From the NCBI RefSeq assembly GCF_900129755.1, contig NZ_FQWT01000003.1, positions 62,001-126,000 on the forward strand: 64,000 nt of DNA, written 5' to 3'. Below, one piece after another: positions 9,503-18,314 of the stretch. The DNA comes from Chryseobacterium oranimense. Its GTDB lineage: Bacteria > Bacteroidota > Bacteroidia > Flavobacteriales > Weeksellaceae. The notes beneath the pieces are model-generated. The model was given only the letters and a program-made list of their open reading frames with translations. It made no database searches and had not been told where the DNA came from. A program made the translations under genes and the position numbers. Position 1 is the first letter of the stretch; the number at the start of each line of letters is the position of its first letter.

Positions 9503-11131
9503 ATGATGAAAAATATTGCTCTATTTCTTTTTTGTCTGGTTTCCGGACTTCATCAGGCCCAGATGAATTCTGAATTTACAACGAATGCACAAATTGACTT
9601 AGGAATTAGCCGGGCCGATGAGCTGTCTGCCTCCGATCCTGCCCAATCCATACGGCTGGCTAACGAGATTTACAGAGCTTCAAAAAAGCAGGGCTATACA
9701 AAAGGTATACTTGGAAGCAGTTCCATATTGATGGCAAGATATTATGATGCAGGTAACCACAAAAAAGTAATTGATCTGAGTTCGGAAGCTGAAAAGCTGG
9801 CTATTGAGCTAAAAGATAATGCAAAATTAGCCAATGTATACAGACTTAGGGCATCATCCTATACCGAACTCGGTTTTAATGATGAAAGCATCAGAGATTA
9901 TAAAAAAGCACTCACGATTTCCGAAAAGGTATCTTCCAACGACAGAAAGAATTATCTAAAATCTTTAACCTATACCGGGATCTGTGGATATTTTGCCCAT
10001 ATAAATGCACCGCTCGACTCCGTAATAGCCTATCAGAAGAAAGCTCTTGAAAGTGCCGTTTCTATAAGTGAAAATAAGGATTTTATCTCCAGAAAATACC
10101 ATCTTCTGGCCCTGTCTTACATCAATCTGGGGATGACAAGTGTTGCGTCACACCGTATAAAAGATGCTGAAAACTACTTCCTTAAAGCTCTGAAAATTTC
10201 CCAAAATCCGGATTATGGAGTACCCAAACGTATCAATATCACCATTCTTAGCGAATATGCCTGGCTCTATTATGACCAGAAGAAGTATAGGCAGGCCGTA
10301 GAATATGCTCAAAAAGCTGAACAATCAGAGAAAACACTCAGTATTCCTTACATACGGAGGGATCTTTATGAAGTAAGTTTCAAATCTTATGTAGAATTAG
10401 GTGAAAAAGAAGCCTCTAAAAAATACATGAATCTTTACACCAAGCTGAATGACAGCCTTGTGAATGAAGAAAAGAAAACAATTAATTCCCCGGTAAAACA
10501 AATTTTGGATAAACAGGGAGAAGCCTATACCTGGAATATTCAGAAAATCATTATGTTTTCTGGCGGATGTATGGCTGTTCTGCTGGCTGGCGGGTTGTTT
10601 TTATGGAACAGAAACAAGAAAAAGCTGCATAAAAAGTATGATATTGTGATTAAAAATCTGAAAGCAGCCCATCAGCTTCAGGCGGAAACCATAACAAGGC
10701 CTGAAGTTTCTTCTGAGAAAAGCATCAGTATCACAGATGAAACGGTAAAAACAATTCTTACCAAACTGGAAAAATTTGAAAAATCCCGGAAATTCACCAG
10801 AAAAGATCTCAGCCTGACTTCCCTGGCCAACGACCTGAATACCAATACGCGTTATCTTTCCGAGATTATCAAACAATATAAAGGAAACAATTACAATAAT
10901 TACATCAACGGGCTCAGGATCAATTATATCACCAATAAACTGTATGAAAGCCCTATTTACAGGGAGTACAAAATCAGTTATCTGGCCGAGGCCTGCGGGT
11001 TTTCGTCAAGAGAAGTTTTTGCGGTTGTCTTCAAAAAAGAAACAGGGGTAAGTCCCTCCTATTTTATCAATAATCTCAAAAAAGACAGTATGGAATCTTC
11101 CACACAGGATTTCATTCAAAATCCGGAATAA
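9503..11131 (+). CDS. TPR-containing membrane regulator with C-terminal AraC-type HTH
   Basis: The ATG at 9503 begins a signal-like segment (MMKNIALFLFCLVSGLHQAQ) and gives 543 residues. Residues about 30-330 are helical TPR-like repeats (for example AEKLAIELKDNAKLANVYRLRASSYTELG). A single membrane segment follows near residue 350 (KIIMFSGGCMAVLLAGGLFLW). The C-terminal 110 residues form an AraC-type double HTH (LTSLANDLNTNTRYLSEIIKQYKG, then YLAEACGFSSREVFAVVFKKETGVSPSYF). This periplasmic-sensor to cytoplasmic-HTH layout is common in Flavobacteriia. It is a single-gene unit and its signal is unknown. Confidence 0.83.
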   Translation: MMKNIALFLFCLVSGLHQAQMNSEFTTNAQIDLGISRADELSASDPAQSIRLANEIYRASKKQGYTKGILGSSSILMARYYDAGNHKKVIDLSSEAEKLAIELKDNAKLANVYRLRASSYTELGFNDESIRDYKKALTISEKVSSNDRKNYLKSLTYTGICGYFAHINAPLDSVIAYQKKALESAVSISENKDFISRKYHLLALSYINLGMTSVASHRIKDAENYFLKALKISQNPDYGVPKRINITILSEYAWLYYDQKKYRQAVEYAQKAEQSEKTLSIPYIRRDLYEVSFKSYVELGEKEASKKYMNLYTKLNDSLVNEEKKTINSPVKQILDKQGEAYTWNIQKIIMFSGGCMAVLLAGGLFLWNRNKKKLHKKYDIVIKNLKAAHQLQAETITRPEVSSEKSISITDETVKTILTKLEKFEKSRKFTRKDLSLTSLANDLNTNTRYLSEIIKQYKGNNYNNYINGLRINYITNKLYESPIYREYKISYLAEACGFSSREVFAVVFKKETGVSPSYFINNLKKDSMESSTQDFIQNPE

Positions 11132-11283
11132 AAGTTTTTGAGAATAATTTAAAATGATTTAACTTTCATTATATCAATTGTTTAATCTGCGTTTTGCACC
11201 CGTTTTCATCGTTGCAGATCAATTATTTATAAAGATATTTCATAAATTTACGGAACCATTATAATTTTAAAAGTGGTTTCCAG

Positions 11284-13131
11284 GTGAAAATTCACAACAA
11301 AAAAAAGTATTTAAGCTTTCTAAAATTTAAAAGAGACTTTCAGGAATACGGACTGGAAAAGGCCCGGAGCTACGAGCTGATCCTTCACTGGCTGAATAAC
11401 AGGCTCAGCAGGAACCAGTTTCTCGTACTCTCCGGAATTCTTGTAGGCTGTACTGCGGGGCTTGCCGGAGTGGTCCTGAAAACCCTTGTGCATACCATTC
11501 ACAATTTTATTACCCATAAAGTTCATTTTGAATACCAGATCCTGTTCTACATTGTCTTTCCTTTTTTGGGAATTGTACTCACTACTTCTATTGTGCTTAC
11601 TATATTCAAAGGGCAGGACCGGAAAGGAATCGGTGCAATCTTATATGAAATTGCCCAGAACTCGAGTATTGTAGCTTCTGTAAAAATGTATTCGCAGATT
11701 ATCCAGAGTGCCGTGACAGTGGGATTGGGAGGCTCTGCGGGATTGGAAAGTCCTATAGCTGTTACGGGAGCTGCCATCGGCTCCAATTATGCCCAGACCT
11801 ACAGGCTGAGCTACAAAGAACGGACCCTCCTGTTGGCGGCAGGTGCTACCGCCGGGATCGCTTCGGCTTTTAATGCTCCGATTGCCGGGATCATGTTCGC
11901 TTTTGAAATTCTTTTGACAGGCGTGGTTTTTACAGATTTTATACCTTTGGTAGTGGCTGCGGTATGTGGAAGCCTTTTATCCAGAATTCTGCTTCAGGAA
12001 GATGTGCTTTTCAGGTTTTATACGAGGGATCCTTTTAACTATAAGAATGTTCCCTATTATCTTATCCTGGGAATTGTAACAGGATTGTATGCCCGTTATT
12101 TTGTGGTCATTTCCCAGAAGGTAGAGCATTTTATTAAAGAGCTTAAACTTTCAAGGATGCGCAAAGCAATGTTCGGCGGATTGGTACTGTCGTTGCTCTG
12201 TGTTCTCTTCCCACCCTTATTCGGAGAAGGATACGAGACGGTGAAAGCTTTTACCAACGGTAGTACTCATGCGATTATCAGAAACAGCTTTTTCAGGTAT
12301 TTTGAGATCGGAGACTGGACCATTATTATATTTCTGGTTCTGGTATGTCTTTTAAAGGCTTTTGCCACGTCTTTTACCATATTCAGCGGAGGTAACGGAG
12401 GTAATTTTGCTCCTTCCCTTTTTGCCGGAGGTACGGTTGGGTATTTATTTGCCTTGGTTTGCCAGCACATAGGTTTTACCGATGTTCCGGTAACGAATCT
12501 CGTTCTTGTAGGCATGGCGGGTGCAATGAGTGGCGTGCTGTATGCTCCTCTTACAGCTATCTTTCTGATTGCTGAGTCCAGTTTTGGGTATGATCTCTTT
12601 ATTCCGCTAATGATTGCATCTATTATCTCCTATCTGATTGCGAAATGGTTCTCCCCGATCTCTCCCGAACTTAAATCTTTGGCTGAACAGGGGAAAATAC
12701 TGACCAAGCAGCATGATACCAACCTGCTTTTTGCTTTAAAAACCGAAGATTTCATAGATAAATATTCAGAAACGATCAATGAGCATGCTTCAATTACCGA
12801 ATTATTCGAACAGGTGAAGAACGGAAATAAAAATATTTTTGCCGTCACAGATGAAGCAGGAAAACTGAAAGGGATTCTGACTTTGGATGATATACGCCCC
12901 TATCTTTTCAATAAAGAAACGGACAGCTCAATGACGGTTTCACAGATTATGAAAGCCCCGCCAGCAATCATTTACCGGGAAAATAAACCATTGGAAATCC
13001 TTCAGATTTTTGATGACTCCGGAGTGTGGAATCTGCCTGTTACGAGTGAAAATAATGATTTTATTGGGTTTATATCAAAATCATCGATCCTGATGAGCTA
13101 CAGACAGCTCTTAAAAGAATACTCCGATTAA
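11284..13131 (+). CDS. ClC-type chloride channel/antiporter with CBS domains
   Basis: The gene starts with GTG at 11284 and encodes 615 residues. ClC signatures are present in order: GSAGLESPIAV (the GSGIP/GxxGPxVH region equivalents), GGNGGNFAPSLFAGG, and GAMSGVLYAPLTAIFLIAE. Ten or more hydrophobic segments span about residues 50-465. The cytoplasmic C-terminus (about 490-610) has two CBS-like motifs, including AVTDEAGKLKGILTLDDIR and PVTSENNDFIGFISKSSIL. It should move chloride or a similar anion across the inner membrane. The gating glutamate position is not certain by eye. Confidence 0.9.
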   Translation: MKIHNKKKYLSFLKFKRDFQEYGLEKARSYELILHWLNNRLSRNQFLVLSGILVGCTAGLAGVVLKTLVHTIHNFITHKVHFEYQILFYIVFPFLGIVLTTSIVLTIFKGQDRKGIGAILYEIAQNSSIVASVKMYSQIIQSAVTVGLGGSAGLESPIAVTGAAIGSNYAQTYRLSYKERTLLLAAGATAGIASAFNAPIAGIMFAFEILLTGVVFTDFIPLVVAAVCGSLLSRILLQEDVLFRFYTRDPFNYKNVPYYLILGIVTGLYARYFVVISQKVEHFIKELKLSRMRKAMFGGLVLSLLCVLFPPLFGEGYETVKAFTNGSTHAIIRNSFFRYFEIGDWTIIIFLVLVCLLKAFATSFTIFSGGNGGNFAPSLFAGGTVGYLFALVCQHIGFTDVPVTNLVLVGMAGAMSGVLYAPLTAIFLIAESSFGYDLFIPLMIASIISYLIAKWFSPISPELKSLAEQGKILTKQHDTNLLFALKTEDFIDKYSETINEHASITELFEQVKNGNKNIFAVTDEAGKLKGILTLDDIRPYLFNKETDSSMTVSQIMKAPPAIIYRENKPLEILQIFDDSGVWNLPVTSENNDFIGFISKSSILMSYRQLLKEYSD

Positions 13132-13171
13132 ATTTTCTAAATAAGATCCGGGGAAAATAAAGATAACTTAA

Positions 13172-13209
13172 AAAAATATCCATTCAGTAAAACCGAATGG
13201 ATATTTTTA
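13172..13209. terminator. Bidirectional intrinsic terminator
   Basis: AAAAATATCCATTC and GAATGGATATTTTT form a perfect 14-bp stem around AGTAAAACC. It lies between the ClC gene and the convergent aldo/keto reductase gene, and the A/T tails on both sides would end both transcripts. Confidence 0.85.
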
Positions 13210-13230
13210 TTATATGTATGAGGTAAGAAA

Positions 13231-14175
13231 TTATTTACTTGCTTCATTAAGCAGTTCAATATCTTCCTGATCCAGGACCAGTTTCGGAGCTTTGAATAAA
13301 GTATCAAGCTGAGAGGCGCTCGTTGCACTTACAATCGGTGCCGTGATCAGAGGATTAGCCAGAAGCCAGGCCAAAGCAGCTGTTCCCTGTGTGGTCTGAT
13401 GCTTTTCGCTGACCTGGTCCAGAGCTTGCAGCACCTGAAGTCCTTTTGGGTTGAGATACTTTCTTACCCCATCACCTCTTTGGCTTTTGCTTAAATCCTC
13501 CTCAGTCCGGTATTTTCCGGTAAGAAAACCTGCAGCTAATGACCAGTATGGAAATACACTAAGGTCAAATTCTTGTACAAGCGGTGAATAATTTTTTTCG
13601 AACCCTTCTCTTTCCATCAAATTATAATGAGGCTGCAAAGCGACATATTTGGGAAGATTATATTTTTCCGAGGCTTCGAATGATTCCCTGAGGCGTTCAG
13701 GAGATAGATTGGAAGCAGCAATATATTTCACTTTTCCCGCTTTAATGATCTCGTCATATGCAGAAAGAGTTTCCTCTACCGGTGTCGTATTGTCATCATA
13801 ATGAGTATAATAGAGATCAATATAATCAGTCTGAAGTCTTTGTAAAGATTCATCTACAGATTTCAGAATGTGTTTTTTGCTGGTATCCAGACCATGCTCT
13901 TTGGTTTGAGCTCCTACTTTGGTGGCCAGCACAATATTCTGACGGTTGGAGCGAGTTTTCATCCATTTCCCGATAATTTCTTCAGATTGACCGCCTATTC
14001 CGTTAACCCACCATGAATAAACATCCGCAGTATCTATAAAATCGAATCCTGCTTCCGTAAATTGGTCCAATATATCAAAAGACTGTTTTTCGTCAAGCGT
14101 CCATCCGAAAACATTTCCTCCAAAATTCACAGGAGCTACTGACAGATCAGTGTTTTTTATCTTTCTTTTTTCCAT
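13231..14175 (-). CDS. Aldo/keto reductase
   Basis: The 314-residue protein matches the AKR family: GFDFIDTADVYSWWVNG with catalytic Asp and Tyr, Lys in LATKVGAQ, and DYIDLYYTHYDDNTTPVEET. The C-terminal AWLLANPLITAPIVSATSASQLD is the nucleotide-binding region. It probably reduces aldehydes or ketones with NAD(P)H, in the manner of YajO or general stress protein 69. It is a single gene ending at the shared terminator. The substrate is unknown. Confidence 0.85.
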   Translation of the reverse strand: MEKRKIKNTDLSVAPVNFGGNVFGWTLDEKQSFDILDQFTEAGFDFIDTADVYSWWVNGIGGQSEEIIGKWMKTRSNRQNIVLATKVGAQTKEHGLDTSKKHILKSVDESLQRLQTDYIDLYYTHYDDNTTPVEETLSAYDEIIKAGKVKYIAASNLSPERLRESFEASEKYNLPKYVALQPHYNLMEREGFEKNYSPLVQEFDLSVFPYWSLAAGFLTGKYRTEEDLSKSQRGDGVRKYLNPKGLQVLQALDQVSEKHQTTQGTAALAWLLANPLITAPIVSATSASQLDTLFKAPKLVLDQEDIELLNEASK

Positions 14176-14342
14176 AAAAATGAATTGTAATTAAATTTTA
14201 AGAAGTATCTAAGGTAGGGAATATCATGGAGGATTCCAGATTCAAAATAAGCATACCGTTTATAGTTATTATAAATGGACAAGGCTAAAATCGCCTGTGT
14301 CAGTATGGTTTAATAACTTTTCAGAACCGGAGAATTTTTGTT

Positions 14343-14936
14343 TTAAGAATCCTTTAAATGTAACAGATCTAAAACCCCTGGTGAAACTTTCAAATCGGGC
14401 CGGAATTGTAGAATACCCTTTATAAAATGTCTTTTTAATTCCTTTCCATTGCGTATTGAAAATGGAGTATTTAATATAATGGTTTTATAAACTATCTTGT
14501 TTCTGGAATTATCAAAATAACATACACAAATATCAAGTGCTACATCTTCACCATCCGATACAAATACATCATACTTTTGCGGATCGGGATTTGGATATAA
14601 AGACTTAAAAGTTAGTGATTCAACATTTTTTTCATCTTTAAAATGGTGCAGCCCATTTTGATCAACAATTACTTTGATGATTTTATTTTTTCTGATCGCC
14701 ATGGTATCCTTTAATATGAAATATACCAGAAAAGATAAAAGAATTATGCCCAGTGCCGCGGAAAGAATCTTAACTTCAACAGATATTTTTCCGGATTCAA
14801 TAATAATCAGTTCTAAATAGACTATTCCAAAAACTGCAATCACAAGAACAGCCGCCCCAAAAGCCATTGCTATAAAAGTTGCTGTATTTGATTTTATTGA
14901 TTCCAGTTTTGAAAATTCATTCTTCTGAACATCCAT
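14343..14936 (-). CDS. Two-helix membrane protein of unknown function
   Basis: The 197-residue protein has two membrane segments near the N-terminus (TFIAMAFGAAVLVIAVFGIVY and LSAALGIILLSFLVYFILK). A soluble C-terminal domain of about 120 residues follows, rich in beta-type pattern (IIKVIVDQNGLHHF, VFVSDGEDVALDICVCYF). The layout is like membrane-anchored PH-like domains, but I do not recognise the family. It is a single gene that stands apart from its neighbours. Confidence 0.6.
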   Translation of the reverse strand: MDVQKNEFSKLESIKSNTATFIAMAFGAAVLVIAVFGIVYLELIIIESGKISVEVKILSAALGIILLSFLVYFILKDTMAIRKNKIIKVIVDQNGLHHFKDEKNVESLTFKSLYPNPDPQKYDVFVSDGEDVALDICVCYFDNSRNKIVYKTIILNTPFSIRNGKELKRHFIKGILQFRPDLKVSPGVLDLLHLKDS

Positions 14937-15065
14937 TTTTTGTGATTACAGTTTGAAACAAATGTAAGGAAGATAAATTTATTTATTAATATTTTTTGGA
15001 ACAGCTCCAGAATTGAAAGCATAAAAGCAGGTAAATGTAATCTTACCCACCTGTGATCTGTCTGC

Positions 15066-15098
15066 AAAAAAACAGCCTCCATTATGTGGAAGCTGTTT
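15066..15098 (-). terminator. Intrinsic terminator of the 601-residue protein gene
   Basis: Read on the minus strand, AAACAGCTTCCA pairs with GGAGGCTGTTT around CATAAT and is followed by a run of T. It lies 25 bp after the stop of the gene at 15123-16928. Confidence 0.75.
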
Positions 15099-15122
15099 AT
15101 CTATCAATCTAAAAAAATACTG

Positions 15123-16928
15123 TTACTTTTCAACCTGAGGAATCTCAATAGCTGTAAGCATCAGTTTATATTCCTGCAGCTGCAGTTCTATAGTTTTTAA
15201 CCCGCTTTTAAAGAAATTAGACGTTGGAAACAGGTTTTTATAATAATCTATTCCCTCAAGAATATTCTTTTTGAAAGTATTCCATTTTTTGACTTGGGCG
15301 TTGGTAATCTGTACCGAAGAATCACTGATTTCTTTTTTAAGGTAATCAACATACATTTTCAGCTCGTTGATGAACATATTCGGACGGTGATTATCAGGAA
15401 GAATATTGGTATTTCCGTAGATATGCCTTACCATTTCTGAAAGTGAAACTTCTTTATCAAAAAAAGCAAGATTAGGCCCCGGACATATCACTACGCCTTG
15501 TTTTTCACCTTTTATCTCCAGGTTCTGCTCTATGTAAGCTGCATTGACCAATCCTACACACAGACAGGCTTTATCTGTAATTTCAGTTTTTCTTTTGTTA
15601 AATTCTTCAGGGGTAAGTTCATGATCAGCCTCAAGCTCTTTTAACTTAATGTCCTGATACTTTTTAGAGGCTGTACATGTTCCTTGCGGTGAAAATTCCT
15701 TGCTCAGGGCCAGTAATTTTTTAGGGCATGAGCTTCCGTATTTTCCGGCGGCTTCTTTCTGGTATTTCAGGATTTCATTAGAGGTGCCTTTTACTGTATT
15801 AAAAGGAACTCCCAGAGGGGAAATATTACTCAGATAAAAATCCTGTTCTTTAGATTTCAAAAGCAGGTTTCTGGTTTCGGTGTCTACAGAAGTGGCTTCA
15901 GGAACCAAAAGGAATGGTGATCCCCATCCAACACTGTCCACCTGATAATTTTCGAGTAAAAACTCATGTTCCTCAGAAGTGCCTACGCCTCCCTGAACGG
16001 TAATTTTCATTTCAAGAGACTCAGAAATCACATGTTTTCCTTTCTGTTCCAGGGCAGTGACCATTAAAGCATGGGCAGATTGAATAAGATCATTTTTTTT
16101 CAGCTTAAATTCTTCCATGATAGGTCCCAGCAACATTCCTTCCGTAGCAAATGCATGCCCTCCGCAGTTCAGTCCGGACTCAATCCTGTATTCTGATATC
16201 CACAGCCCTTTTTTAGCTAGAAAATTCCCTTGTATCATAGCTGAACGGAAATCACTGACCTTAAGAATGATTTTCTTTTTCAGAATTCCATTACAGTCAG
16301 GAAAAAAGTCGTCAAATTCTTCAATATAGCTGTATAAGCGTGGATTCATTCCCGCAGAAAGGACCATTGAAGAAGACAGCTTGCTCTGTGCAAATCCGCG
16401 TAATGAGGCATGCGCATCATTAAATATAACAGGAAGCTGCTCATCTTTTTTGTAGTTGTCCTTATCCACTTTCGTCATGATATTGACATCGATACTTCCC
16501 GGCTTCAGATTAGCTTCAATAAAATTTTTGATGCCGGAACCTAAATTCTCTTTCTGATTCATCAGATTTTGCAATCCGTTTTTCAGGTCTGAAGTATTGG
16601 GCAGAATGGCCATGAAATTCTTTAATGTCTCTTTGTTTTTGATGATTTCCTGTTTGAAAGATTCAAATTTTTCATTTACGATATCATCTACCATATCCAG
16701 GTAGGCTGTAATTCTTTTCGCTCTGTAATCCTCGGCTTTTGTTGAAATCCCCAGATAATCAAGATTAAATTTCCTGTTGTAGAAGTTTTTCATTTTTTCC
16801 AGGATTTCATCGTCAATGATGGAAATAACGGAAGAAATTCCATACTGGGCAACACGGATCGGGCTGTCTATGGTATAAGCCAGTCCCATTACCGGAATAT
16901 GGAAATTGTGTAACGGTTTATGTGTCAT
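15123..16928 (-). CDS. Conserved 601-residue protein, possible FMN-type TIM-barrel oxidoreductase
   Basis: The ATG at 16928 (MTHKPLHNFHIPVMGLAYTID) is preferred to a TTG 27 bp upstream. Several stretches resemble FMN-binding TIM barrels of the nitronate monooxygenase or glutamate synthase sort: an opening IPVMGLAYTIDSP, the glycine-rich ESGLNCGGHAFATEG, and ITVQGGVGTSEEHEFLLENYQVDSVGWGSPFLL. The C-terminal third has several Cys (CPKKLL, ACLCVG, VVICPGPN) and then a helical region. I do not recognise a defined enzyme. The call is a structural guess and the protein may be only distantly related to those families. Confidence 0.5.
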   Translation of the reverse strand: MTHKPLHNFHIPVMGLAYTIDSPIRVAQYGISSVISIIDDEILEKMKNFYNRKFNLDYLGISTKAEDYRAKRITAYLDMVDDIVNEKFESFKQEIIKNKETLKNFMAILPNTSDLKNGLQNLMNQKENLGSGIKNFIEANLKPGSIDVNIMTKVDKDNYKKDEQLPVIFNDAHASLRGFAQSKLSSSMVLSAGMNPRLYSYIEEFDDFFPDCNGILKKKIILKVSDFRSAMIQGNFLAKKGLWISEYRIESGLNCGGHAFATEGMLLGPIMEEFKLKKNDLIQSAHALMVTALEQKGKHVISESLEMKITVQGGVGTSEEHEFLLENYQVDSVGWGSPFLLVPEATSVDTETRNLLLKSKEQDFYLSNISPLGVPFNTVKGTSNEILKYQKEAAGKYGSSCPKKLLALSKEFSPQGTCTASKKYQDIKLKELEADHELTPEEFNKRKTEITDKACLCVGLVNAAYIEQNLEIKGEKQGVVICPGPNLAFFDKEVSLSEMVRHIYGNTNILPDNHRPNMFINELKMYVDYLKKEISDSSVQITNAQVKKWNTFKKNILEGIDYYKNLFPTSNFFKSGLKTIELQLQEYKLMLTAIEIPQVEK

Positions 16929-17182
16929 TTTATTTTGATAAAAATTCTTTCGCAAAGAATGAATTAAAATCCCGGATTACCTTATCCGGACCGATGAATA
17001 GTACGGTTTAAAATTTTAATTGACTTAAATTTATCATTTTAATATTAGTTATGCATTAAATAACACTTATAATATCGGAAATATGTTAAATATCATTTTT
17101 TGGAATAAGTGAAAATTGTCTGTTTGAATTAAATACGGATGAAAGCAGCTTTAACTGACTTAAAAAAATAATAAGCCTAACC

Positions 17183-17791
17183 CTATTCGAAATCCAGAAA
17201 ACCGTCTGAAAGCTTTTTCCACTGTATTTTTGATAACCCCATTATTCCCCCGACAGCAACCATAAGATTCCTGATGATATCAATAAATCCGGCCTTAAAA
17301 TTGGGACTCTCGTTCCTTCCGTAAACTGCTGCTTTCAAATGAGTGGGTGTTCTGGCAATCATAAAGGAAGAGGTTGCTCTGGAACTGTAAAAATGGGCAA
17401 TATGTCTGTTTTTTTTATCTTGCGGGTTTCGGGAAGGGGTACAGGTCATGAGAATACTTTCAGAGAAGTTATCTTCCTGGAAACAGATATCGGTGACTTC
17501 TACCCAGTCATACCCTTTTGCTTCTGGATCTCCTGGCCCCGGAATGTCAATTCTCATGAAATCTCCTTTTTGAGGAGTTCTTTCTGTCTCGTTTCCCTGG
17601 GAATCATAGAGTTTGAAAGATGCAAACCCCTCACCGCAATAGCTTTGCCATTTGCTGACAGAGAAAAATCTTTGTTTTAACACATCAAATTTAAGAGGAA
17701 GAAGAGCAGGCTCAAACTCCTTCTGGCTTTCTGTGTCATGAAATCCGCCTGATTGCTGCTGGGGAACCCTGTTAATCTGCTTTGGTTTCAT
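17183..17791 (-). CDS. Conserved hypothetical protein (202 residues)
   Basis: The ATG at 17791 follows an A/T-rich leader and the frame is open throughout. The product has no signal peptide and no clear membrane segment except a weak one near the C-terminus (LMVAVGGIMGLSKIQW). Features such as KGDFMRIDIPGPGDPEAKGYDWVEV suggest a beta-rich domain. The phrase MTCTPSRNPQDKKNRHIAHFYSSRATSSF is distinctive. I recognise it only as a Flavobacteriia-type unknown. It is the last chromosomal gene before the ICE. Confidence 0.55.
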   Translation of the reverse strand: MKPKQINRVPQQQSGGFHDTESQKEFEPALLPLKFDVLKQRFFSVSKWQSYCGEGFASFKLYDSQGNETERTPQKGDFMRIDIPGPGDPEAKGYDWVEVTDICFQEDNFSESILMTCTPSRNPQDKKNRHIAHFYSSRATSSFMIARTPTHLKAAVYGRNESPNFKAGFIDIIRNLMVAVGGIMGLSKIQWKKLSDGFLDFE

Positions 17792-17865
17792 TGTAGATGA
17801 TTTTATACTAAGTTATAAAAACCCGGAAGATCTCTTTATGAGCGGGGTCATAAGATAGAATAAAA

Positions 17866-17892
17866 AGCCTCTCAATTGAGAGGCTAATGTTA
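17866..17892 (-). terminator. Intrinsic terminator for a leftward transcript coming from the right
   Basis: AGCCTCTCAATTGAGAGGCT is a perfect 20-bp palindrome; read leftward it is followed by TTTTTATT. The nearest leftward gene starts beyond it, at 17791. It therefore must end something transcribed from the right, which is now only a short non-coding stretch or the ICE junction. Confidence 0.7.
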
Positions 17893-18071
17893 AAACGTAA
17901 TGTATTGATGGGGAATATTATTTCCTTCACCAAAAGTAAGGGGAATGGGCGGTGTATTTTATGACTGGAGTCAGGTTGACAAATATTTATTATGGATTTT
18001 GTTTGGATTTTAAAGTTTTGTGTGCTTTTTTTGAAGTGATAATTATTTTAGAATAAAAAGATTATTAAAAA

Positions 18072-18081
18072 GCAAAGATAA
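18072..18081 (-). other. Candidate attL core of the ICE
   Basis: On the minus strand this reads TTATCTTTGC. It is one base off the GTAnnTTTGC-type core used by CTnDOT-like integrases, and it is also a -7 promoter box (TAnnTTTG). It lies about 230 bp upstream of the integrase start, as expected for this class. The matching attR copy would be beyond the right edge, so this is unproven. Confidence 0.4.
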
Positions 18082-18314
18082 GCAAAACGGTTAAACCCGT
18101 TACTATACAACGCTTTATAAAATAGTAGTCTTAGTTTGGAACTCGGTGTCTGATAAGTTTTAGGCTTAAAATGACAAGGTTAGGTTACTAATTCGTTACC
18201 GATTGATAAAGGTAACACCACAGCTTAACCAGTTATATTTCAGTGTTTTGCACTCTTTTTTATATTCCCTTGTAACTCAATGTAATTTAATTTTAAACAT
18301 TAAACATTTGAGTT

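Larger units (their letters stand above)
17792..18314. other. Gene-free junction region containing the probable left end of the ICE
   Basis: No convincing gene is visible in this 523 bp. It holds a perfect palindromic terminator (17866-17885), an AT-rich stretch, a GCAAAGATAA core-like site (18072-18081), and then a leader up to the integrase gene. The imperfect palindrome AACGGTTAAACCCGTT at 18086-18101 lies just inside the proposed element end and could be an integrase or excisionase arm site. Confidence 0.45.

Noticed and set aside
17792..18314. tRNA gene as the ICE attachment site
   Set aside because: I looked for a cloverleaf and a TPsiC-like GTTCRAATC box in the junction and found none.
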